Source of the DNA: Candidatus Nitrosopumilus sp.
GTDB lineage: Archaea > Thermoproteota > Nitrososphaeria > Nitrososphaerales > Nitrosopumilaceae
Assembly: GCA_029941825.1 (NCBI GenBank)
Contig: JAPYTM010000018.1
Location: forward strand, 1-11,273
Length of the DNA: 11,273 bases
Direction of reading: 5' to 3'
Shown here piece by piece: positions 6,301 through 11,273 of this stretch. A model generated the notes under the pieces. The model was not told where the DNA came from. It ran no database searches and saw nothing but the letters and a program-made list of their open reading frames with translations. Position numbers and translations under genes: made by a program. How positions within the stretch are numbered: the first letter of the stretch is position 1; every line of letters begins with the position of its first letter.

Positions 6301-7437
6301 ATGGACTTTGATGTAGTAGTTGCTGGAGGAAGTGTTGCAGGGTTATTATGTGCAAGAGAAATTGCTTCAAAAGGATTTTCAGTTCTTGTGATTGAAGAAG
6401 ATTATGAAATTGGAACACCTGAACACTGTGGAGGATTAGTTAGCTTAGCAGGATTGGAAGAATTGGGAATAATTCCATTTAGAAAAACTTTTGATCACAT
6501 GATAGAATCAGCAAAAGTTACAGCACCAAATGGAAAAAGTTTTACAATTAATTCAAAAAAACAAAAAGTGGTTGAAATTAGTAGAAGAGAGTTAGATAAA
6601 CAAATAGCATTTCAAGCTCAGAAAAATGGTGCAATTATCAAAGTAAAAACAAGTTTTCAAGAAATTACAGATACAGGAATTAGAAGTAATGAAGAAAAAA
6701 TTGACTGTAATATTTTTGTTGATGCCAGAGGGGTTTCATCACTCATACATAAAGACAGGGCCGGAATTTTATCATCAGCACAATATGAAATTTATGCAGA
6801 TTGGATTAAGAAAGGGAAAGTAGAAGTAATTTTTGATCAAGAAAAATATCCAGGATTTTTTGCATGGATAATTCCATCTAATGAAGGTAAAGGTAAGGTC
6901 GGAGTTGCAGGAAGAGGGATCAACGTAGCTGAAACACTGGATAAAATGTTAGAAGAAAGAGGGAATTATTCAACAATTAGAAAAATATTTGCCCCAATTT
7001 GGATTAAAGGACCCATTGAAAAATTCGTAGAAGGAAAAACAGTAATCATAGGGGATGCAGCAGGTCAAGCAAAACCAACCACTGCAGGAGGTATTTTTAC
7101 TAGCGGAATGGGAGGCGTTTATGCAGGTCAAGCAATATCAAAATTTTTAGAAACAAATGATGAAACAGAACTTGAACAATATCAAAAAAATTGGGTAAAG
7201 CGATTTGGTAAAGAATTTGAAAAACAATCTTTTGCAAGAAAAATTTTAGAAAGAATAGACAATAAAACAATCAATAAATTATTTGAATCAATCACACCTG
7301 AAATTATAAAAGAAATTTCAGAGAAAGACGATTTTGATTTTCATACTAGTTCAATCATAAAATTATTAGGAATAAAAGGTTCGATTAAAACTGCTCAAGC
7401 CCTACTTGGCGGAGAGTTAAAAAAATTACTTAGCTAA
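6301..7437 (+). CDS. Geranylgeranyl-reductase-family FAD-dependent oxidoreductase
   Basis: The 378-residue product is a PHBH-fold flavoprotein. Seen: an N-terminal FAD-binding loop GGSVAG at 9-14 after a hydrophobic strand, an acidic Ile-Glu-Glu at the end of the second strand (31-33), GTPEHCGGLVS at 38-48 as in geranylgeranyl reductases, FVDARGVSS at 139-147, GFFAWIIP at 185-192 (matching the YxWxFP motif of the family), and the second FAD motif VIIGDAAGQAKPTTAGG at 248-264. Members saturate the double bonds of geranylgeranyl chains, for instance in archaeal ether lipids, but archaeal genomes carry several paralogues and some act on other isoprenoids, so the substrate is not certain. The enzyme probably works at the membrane surface. 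It stands alone after its own TATA-like box, 53 bases before the next operon. Confidence 0.88.
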   Translation: MDFDVVVAGGSVAGLLCAREIASKGFSVLVIEEDYEIGTPEHCGGLVSLAGLEELGIIPFRKTFDHMIESAKVTAPNGKSFTINSKKQKVVEISRRELDKQIAFQAQKNGAIIKVKTSFQEITDTGIRSNEEKIDCNIFVDARGVSSLIHKDRAGILSSAQYEIYADWIKKGKVEVIFDQEKYPGFFAWIIPSNEGKGKVGVAGRGINVAETLDKMLEERGNYSTIRKIFAPIWIKGPIEKFVEGKTVIIGDAAGQAKPTTAGGIFTSGMGGVYAGQAISKFLETNDETELEQYQKNWVKRFGKEFEKQSFARKILERIDNKTINKLFESITPEIIKEISEKDDFDFHTSSIIKLLGIKGSIKTAQALLGGELKKLLS

Positions 7438-7460
7438 ATTGCGCTTAATTTTCAAGGAAG

Positions 7461-7468
7461 ATATAAAT
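7461..7468 (+). promoter_or_regulatory. TATA box that decides the start of the zinc-ribbon gene
   Basis: ATATAAAT is the best TATA match in the window. Its centre lies about 26 bases before the ATG at 7491, so transcription should begin at that codon. The longer frame with ATG at 7467 would have its start codon inside the TATA box and would not be on the mRNA. Confidence 0.55.
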
Positions 7469-7490
7469 GATGTTTACAGAAAATCGAGTT

Positions 7491-7670
7491 ATGTCTTCTA
7501 CCATATCCTTACCAACATGTAGTTGTTGTCACAGACATATTATGCCTAATGATAAATGTGTAAAATTCAATTGTCCAGAATGCGGTGTTGATTTAATTTG
7601 GAGATGTCAAAGTTGTAGAGAAGCAGCAAGGAATTATACTTGTTCATCATGTAATTGTCAAGGACCTTAA
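7491..7670 (+). CDS. Archaeal small zinc-ribbon protein (HVO_2753-like)
   Basis: From the ATG at 7491 the product has 59 residues. It has four pairs of Cys: CSCC at 10-13, CPEC at 28-31, CQSC at 40-43 and CSSC at 51-54, followed by Cys56 and a Gly-Pro C-terminus. This is the layout of the small archaeal zinc-ribbon proteins with two zinc sites often encoded next to aEF1B; they are annotated as putative RNA-binding proteins and a haloarchaeal member affects swarming and biofilm formation. The frame is open back to 7467 (an ATGATG pair), but that start overlaps the TATA box; the shorter form also puts the first Cys about ten residues in, as in relatives. It is the first gene of the operon that runs to 10432, four bases before aEF1B. 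Confidence 0.88.
   Translation: MSSTISLPTCSCCHRHIMPNDKCVKFNCPECGVDLIWRCQSCREAARNYTCSSCNCQGP
7661..7669 (+). promoter_or_regulatory. Shine-Dalgarno-like site before aEF1B
   Basis: AGGACCTTA at the very end of the zinc-ribbon gene contains AGGA, 10 bases before the ATG at 7675. The same AAGGACCTT block precedes the ATG at 7992 in the next gene. Because it lies in the codons for the conserved Gly-Pro tail, its presence here may also be a coding constraint. Confidence 0.35.
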
Positions 7671-7674
7671 AAAA

Positions 7675-7956
7675 ATGGCACAGTTATTACTAATCACAAA
7701 AATTCTCCCTAAAGGAATGGAAGTTGATCTTGATAAAGTAGTAGAAGCAATCAAAACATCATTACCAGAAGGAATTTCAATGAAAAGACATCTAAAAGAA
7801 CCACTAGCATTTGGATTAGAATTCATTAAAGCAGAGTTTGTTTTAGAAGATAAAGAGGGTCAAAGCGATGCATTGGAAAATGCAGTAAAAGGTACAGAAG
7901 GCGTTAGTGAGTTTGAAGTTCTTAATATGAGTCGAATGTCAGTCGACATGAAATAA
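7675..7956 (+). CDS. Elongation factor 1-beta (aEF1B), archaeal
   Basis: aEF1B is the nucleotide exchange factor for aEF1A: it releases GDP so that the factor can bind GTP and deliver another aminoacyl-tRNA. The 93-residue protein has the single ferredoxin-like domain usual for archaea: strand LLLITKILPKGMEVDLDKV (4-22), helix, central FGLEFIKAEFVLEDKEGQSD (46-65), helix DALENAVKGTEGVSEFEV (65-82) and a C-terminal strand ending SRMSVDMK. Compared with eukaryotic EF1B it lacks the N-terminal GST-like extension, which is normal for archaea. It is four bases downstream of the zinc ribbon and shortly before Cdc48, on the same strand, so it is probably in one operon with them. Confidence 0.95.
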   Translation: MAQLLLITKILPKGMEVDLDKVVEAIKTSLPEGISMKRHLKEPLAFGLEFIKAEFVLEDKEGQSDALENAVKGTEGVSEFEVLNMSRMSVDMK

Positions 7957-7971
7957 GTGATTTTTTGGTAC

Positions 7972-7989
7972 GCAAAGAAGGACCTTTGC
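7972..7989 (+). promoter_or_regulatory. Hairpin with RBS-like loop before the Cdc48 ATG
   Basis: GCAAAG (7972-7977) and CTTTGC (7984-7989) are perfect six-base inverted arms around a loop AAGGAC (7978-7983). The loop holds an AGGA Shine-Dalgarno-like core about nine bases before the ATG at 7992. The arrangement suggests a ribosome binding site displayed in a hairpin loop, and supports 7992 as the start of Cdc48. Whether the hairpin forms in the mRNA is unknown. Confidence 0.35.
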
Positions 7990-7991
7990 AA

Positions 7992-10133
7992 ATGCGAATT
8001 GCTGAAGCAAAACAAAGAGATGTAGGTAAAAAACGTGCCAGAATTGGGCCAGATGCAATGGATTTTCTTAAAGTTACTCCAGGAGACATTATTGAAGTAA
8101 TTGGTTCAAGAACTAGTTGTGCAGTAGTTTGGCCAGTAGATGAAGATGAAAAGATTCCAGACATCATAAGAGTGGATGGACAAACAAGAAAAAATGTGGA
8201 TGCATCATTAAATGATATTGTAAAAATTAGAAAAGTGTCAACAAAATTTGCAAAAACAGTTTCTCTAACACCAATAAATGATTCAGTTACAGTCGACAAA
8301 GAATTTACAGATTTTGTCAAAAACAGATTGAAAGGGTTGCCAATTATTCAAGGTGATGAAATTTCTGTGATGATTTTAGGGAATTCAATGGACTTTAAAA
8401 TTATAAAGACAACTCCAAAAGGAGTAGTCAAAATAGACCGTTCTACAAATCTCAACATTTCAACAGAGGCAACTGGTGATAGAAAAGTTCGAGTTACATA
8501 TGAAGAAGTGGGGGGATTAAAGCGTGAAGTTAAAGCAATGAGGGAAATTGTTGAACTTCCATTAAAACATCCTGAATTATTTACAAGATTAGGAGTTGAC
8601 CCACATAGTGGAATTCTACTTTATGGACCGCCAGGATGTGGTAAGACATTACTAGCAAAAGTCATGGCCAGTGAATCAGAAGCTAATATGTTTCTAATTA
8701 ACGGTCCAGAAATAATGAACAAATACTATGGTGAAACAGAAGCAAAGTTAAGAGATATTTTCAAAGAAGCTAAAGATAATTCCCCAAGTATAATTTTCAT
8801 AGATGAGATTGATGCCATAGCCCCAAAAAGAGAGGAGGTTTATGGAGATGTTGAAAAAAGGGTGGTTGCTCAATTATTAGCATTGATGGATGGTCTTAAT
8901 GATAGAGGGAATGTGATTGTACTAGGTGCAACAAATAGACCAGACAGTGTAGATCCAGCTCTTAGAAGGCCTGGACGATTTGATAGAGAATTTGAGATAT
9001 CAGTACCTAATGAAGATGGTAGATTAGAGATCCTTTTCATACATACAAGAGGTATGCCACTAAGTGAAGATATTGATCTAAAAGATCTATCATTAGAATT
9101 ACATGGATACACAGGAGCAGACATTAAATCATTATGTAGAGAAGCTGCAATGAAATCAATTAGAAGATATCTTCCAGAAATAGATTTAGAAACAGAAAAA
9201 ATTCCTTCGGGAATATTACAATCAATGCAAATCAAACTAATTGATTTCTATGATGCTATGCATGAAGTAGTTCCCACTGCAATGAGGGAATTTTATGTTG
9301 AAAGACCAAAAATATGGTGGAAGGATGTTGGAGGGTTAAATGAAATTAAAAAATCATTAACAGATAATTTAATCATGGCAATGAAAGAACCCAGTAAATT
9401 TACAAAAATGGGTATAAGACCACCAAGAGGAGCTTTAATTTACGGACCACCAGGATGCGGTAAGACACTTCTTGGACGAGCACTTGCTACGGAAACTGGG
9501 GCAAATATGATTTTAGTTAGAGGGCCTGAAATTTTATCAAAATGGATGGGGGAATCTGAAAAAGCAATTAGAGAGATATTTAGAAAAGCAAAGGCAGCAT
9601 CACCATGTGTAGTAATTTTTGATGAGTTAGACTCACTAGCACGTTACAAATCAGGTGAAGGTGGAGTGAGTGAAACTATTCTCAGTCAACTGTTAACAGA
9701 AATTGAAGATGGAACATCTGCAAGAGTAGTAGTAATTGGGATCACAAACAGACCAGATATTTTAGATAATTCCTTGTTAAGAACAGGTAGATTAGATTTA
9801 GTCCTATATGTATCACCTCCAGATGAAAAAGGTCGATTAGAAATAATCAAAATTTTGACAAAAAAAATGCCTTTGTCAAATGACATAAAATTACAAGAAA
9901 TTGCAATAGCAACACAAAACTATAGTGGTGCTGATTTAGCAGCACTTTGTAGAGAAGCAGCAGTTCTCGCTATGAAAAACAATTCAACAAAAATTTCAAG
10001 TCAAGACTTTGCAAATAGTTTAAAACAAGTTAAACCATCAATTACTAAAGAAGTTGATCAGTGGTACAACACAATAAGAGAAAGTATATCTAACGTTGTA
10101 CCCAAAAAAGGAGATACATCATTTTACGGATAA
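7992..10133 (+). CDS. Cdc48/VAT-type AAA+ ATPase (two AAA rings)
   Basis: Cdc48 is a hexameric ATPase that unfolds proteins by pulling them through its pore. From the ATG at 7992 it has 713 residues: N-domain (about 1-80, MRIAEAKQRDVG onward), CDC48_2 domain (about 95-155), D1 and D2. D1 has Walker A GPPGCGKT at 212-219, pore loop KYYG at 244-247, Walker B IIFIDEID at 267-274 and arginine fingers Arg326/Arg329. D2 has Walker A at 485-492, pore loop KWMG at 517-520, Walker B VVIFDELD at 540-547 and Arg597/Arg600. Both rings look catalytically intact and both pore loops are aromatic, as in the archaeal VAT type. The protein ends Phe-Tyr-Gly, a HbYX motif for docking on the 20S proteasome. An in-frame TTG at 7965 would add nine residues; the ATG is preferred because AGGA precedes it and it aligns with relatives' N-terminus. 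Confidence 0.96.
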   Translation: MRIAEAKQRDVGKKRARIGPDAMDFLKVTPGDIIEVIGSRTSCAVVWPVDEDEKIPDIIRVDGQTRKNVDASLNDIVKIRKVSTKFAKTVSLTPINDSVTVDKEFTDFVKNRLKGLPIIQGDEISVMILGNSMDFKIIKTTPKGVVKIDRSTNLNISTEATGDRKVRVTYEEVGGLKREVKAMREIVELPLKHPELFTRLGVDPHSGILLYGPPGCGKTLLAKVMASESEANMFLINGPEIMNKYYGETEAKLRDIFKEAKDNSPSIIFIDEIDAIAPKREEVYGDVEKRVVAQLLALMDGLNDRGNVIVLGATNRPDSVDPALRRPGRFDREFEISVPNEDGRLEILFIHTRGMPLSEDIDLKDLSLELHGYTGADIKSLCREAAMKSIRRYLPEIDLETEKIPSGILQSMQIKLIDFYDAMHEVVPTAMREFYVERPKIWWKDVGGLNEIKKSLTDNLIMAMKEPSKFTKMGIRPPRGALIYGPPGCGKTLLGRALATETGANMILVRGPEILSKWMGESEKAIREIFRKAKAASPCVVIFDELDSLARYKSGEGGVSETILSQLLTEIEDGTSARVVVIGITNRPDILDNSLLRTGRLDLVLYVSPPDEKGRLEIIKILTKKMPLSNDIKLQEIAIATQNYSGADLAALCREAAVLAMKNNSTKISSQDFANSLKQVKPSITKEVDQWYNTIRESISNVVPKKGDTSFYG

Positions 10134-10135
10134 AA

Positions 10136-10432
10136 ATGGCAATTCCATTACGAAATACAATATTTGACAAAGTTAAGGAAGCAAAATCTCTAACAGATGT
10201 TGAGCTCTACAAACTTTTAACAAAAGATGATATCATCATCCCTCAAGATAAATTCAACAAATTACTATTAGATTTAGAAATTCTCGGAGTTATCAAAGTA
10301 TCATGGATTACAAAAGAAGAACGTAGAGTAGAAGCAATAATCATAGAGGAAAAAATTGATAAAATTGAAGAGCAAAATAAAGCAACAATGGAAAAAGATT
10401 ATGAAGCAAGTTTTCCAGGTTTTGAAAAATAA
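10136..10432 (+). CDS. Small winged-helix-like protein downstream of Cdc48
   Basis: The 98-residue product has a predicted helix at 6-16, a helix at 20-29, a helix at 36-50 (DKFNKLLLDLEILGVIKV) and a beta hairpin around 52-71 (VSWITKEERRVEAIII), then an acidic, mainly helical tail with several Glu and Lys and an end FPGFEK. The order helix-helix-helix-hairpin fits a winged helix, a fold used for DNA binding or protein contacts. It begins two bases after the Cdc48 stop, so it is probably translated in coupling with Cdc48 and may be a partner or adaptor of the ATPase, or a regulator of the operon. Neither role is shown by the sequence, and I do not recognise a named family. Its stop is four bases from the stop of the convergent ctaB. 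Confidence 0.75.
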   Translation: MAIPLRNTIFDKVKEAKSLTDVELYKLLTKDDIIIPQDKFNKLLLDLEILGVIKVSWITKEERRVEAIIIEEKIDKIEEQNKATMEKDYEASFPGFEK

Positions 10433-10436
10433 TTAA

Positions 10437-11273
10437 TTAAAACAAGGGTACATGAAATGCAGCATCTAATGCAACGGCTACAAAAATTATTGTAAGATAC
10501 GGAGCAGTGACTTTGTATGCTTTCCAAGCAAATTCAGATGTAGGATTTTTTGTTAGTTTGTAGTGATATACAAGCATCAAAGTACCAGAGATAATTGCAA
10601 TAACAGTGTAAACAACTCCCATTCCATCTGGAATAAATGAAAGAATTAAAGAAAATGGGATTAAAATTATTGTATTTCCTAAAATGTATTTTGATGTTCT
10701 TTGCATACCAATTACAACTGGCAACATAGGGACATTAGCTTGTGCATATTCGTCTTTCATCTTCATTGCAAGACACCAAAAATGAGAAGGAGTCCATACG
10801 AATACTAAAAATCCAACTAAGAATCCTAACAAATCCATACTACCAGTAGCTGCTGACCATCCAGCCCAAGCCGCTGCACTACCAGCAATTCCCCCAATTA
10901 CAATATTTGATGAATTTTTACGTTTTAGCCAAACTGTGTAAATTATAACATAAGAAAAGATTCCAACTGCTATAAAGAAAGCAGATACTGCATTTAGTGC
11001 AAAGTATCCATAGATTACAGATATGCAGCTAACTACCACACCATAAATTAAAACATGAGATGCCGCCATTCTTCCAGATGGAATAGGTCTAGTACTTGTT
11101 CGGGTCATTTTTGGATCAATATCTTTGTCATAGTAGTGATTAAGTGCACTAGACCCAGCTGATGCCAATGCTCCAGCAACAATTATGTGTAAATAAAACA
11201 AATAATCAAGATCCGGAGCACCGTCAACTAATTTACTTGCAGCATACATGGAAGTTACTGCAGTGATAACTAA
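10437..11273 (-). CDS. ctaB: Protoheme IX farnesyltransferase (heme O synthase), 5' end cut
   Basis: CtaB transfers a farnesyl group to heme B, giving heme O, the precursor of heme A in terminal oxidases. It is an integral membrane UbiA-type prenyltransferase. The frame stays open past the Met at 11249 to the window edge (upstream codons read Leu-Val-Ile-Thr-Ala-Val-Thr-Ser), so the true start lies outside. Counting from that Met: the prenyl-diphosphate site NHYYDKDID at 37-45 with Asp41 and Asp45, the following TRTSTRPIPSG that is typical of CtaB, NIVIGGIAGSAAAWAGW at 115-131, WTPSHFW at 152-158, and DEYAQANVPMLPVVIG at 166-181. Several hydrophobic helices fill the rest, to the end HVPLF. 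These motifs separate it from UbiA proteins of quinone or lipid synthesis. Confidence 0.93.
   Translation of the reverse strand, partial: LVITAVTSMYAASKLVDGAPDLDYLFYLHIIVAGALASAGSSALNHYYDKDIDPKMTRTSTRPIPSGRMAASHVLIYGVVVSCISVIYGYFALNAVSAFFIAVGIFSYVIIYTVWLKRKNSSNIVIGGIAGSAAAWAGWSAATGSMDLLGFLVGFLVFVWTPSHFWCLAMKMKDEYAQANVPMLPVVIGMQRTSKYILGNTIILIPFSLILSFIPDGMGVVYTVIAIISGTLMLVYHYKLTKNPTSEFAWKAYKVTAPYLTIIFVAVALDAAFHVPLF

Noticed and set aside
7957..7990. GTG at 7957 as a start next to the aEF1B stop
   Set aside because: It is not in the Cdc48 frame; the Cdc48 frame offers only the TTG at 7965, a TTG at 7986 and the ATG at 7992 nearby.
7922..8320. Minus-strand open frame opposite the start of cdc48
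   Set aside because: It lies opposite a clear Cdc48 N-domain, has a low-complexity Ser/Thr/Phe-rich translation and shows no domain; the same holds for the minus frames at 8870-9235 and 9686-9886.
1..11273. Mobile element, CRISPR array, toxin-antitoxin or defence island
   Set aside because: No transposase, integrase, direct-repeat array or defence domain was seen; composition is uniform and the gene set is housekeeping plus lineage-specific small proteins.

Overview
The window looks like ordinary chromosomal sequence of a marine ammonia-oxidising archaeon (Nitrososphaerota/Thaumarchaeota, probably a Nitrosopumilus or Nitrosarchaeum relative). The reasons are strong AT-richness, tightly packed genes, and a purely archaeal set of information-processing proteins: a two-ring Cdc48 ATPase, aEF1B, Pth2, an archaeal TruD, a small archaeal zinc-ribbon protein and a geranylgeranyl-reductase-like flavoprotein. 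TATA-like boxes also sit about 23-28 nt upstream of many start codons, as expected for leaderless archaeal mRNAs. The lineage call is an inference from gene content.

Layout. 1-570 holds the 3' part of a zinc-type alcohol dehydrogenase (its 5' end is outside the window). 608-2886 is a run of small, poorly characterised genes: a 50-residue Cys-rich protein (608-760), a helical protein (793-1026), a zinc-ribbon protein on the minus strand (1016-1510), a single-pass membrane protein (1631-1879), a six-helix membrane protein on the minus strand (1881-2567) and a two-helix membrane protein (2671-2886). 2887-3041 is a convergent spacer with a perfect 20-bp palindrome. 3042-6234 on the minus strand carries pth2, then a secreted seven-bladed propeller overlapping truD by 4 bp. 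6301-7437 is the flavoprotein, divergent from pth2. 7491-10432 on the plus strand is a compact operon: zinc ribbon, aEF1B, Cdc48 and a small winged-helix-like protein. 10437-11273 on the minus strand is a heme O synthase (CtaB-type UbiA prenyltransferase) cut by the window edge.

How the genes work together. The 7491-10432 operon links translation elongation (aEF1B) with protein unfolding (Cdc48). The Cdc48 ends in Phe-Tyr-Gly, a HbYX motif of the kind that docks ATPases on the 20S proteasome, and has aromatic pore loops in both rings, so it is probably a proteasomal unfoldase. pth2 and truD serve translation through peptidyl-tRNA recycling and tRNA pseudouridylation; the propeller between them is an exported protein with no obvious link to either. 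CtaB supplies heme O for terminal oxidases.

No intergenic stretch exceeds 300 bases. I see no mobile element, CRISPR array, tRNA or rRNA. I do not see a convincing new multi-gene system. The most useful leads are the Cdc48 HbYX tail with its downstream small partner gene, a possible RBS hairpin that moves the Cdc48 start, the leaderless promoter pattern, and a 50-codon gene that is easy to miss.
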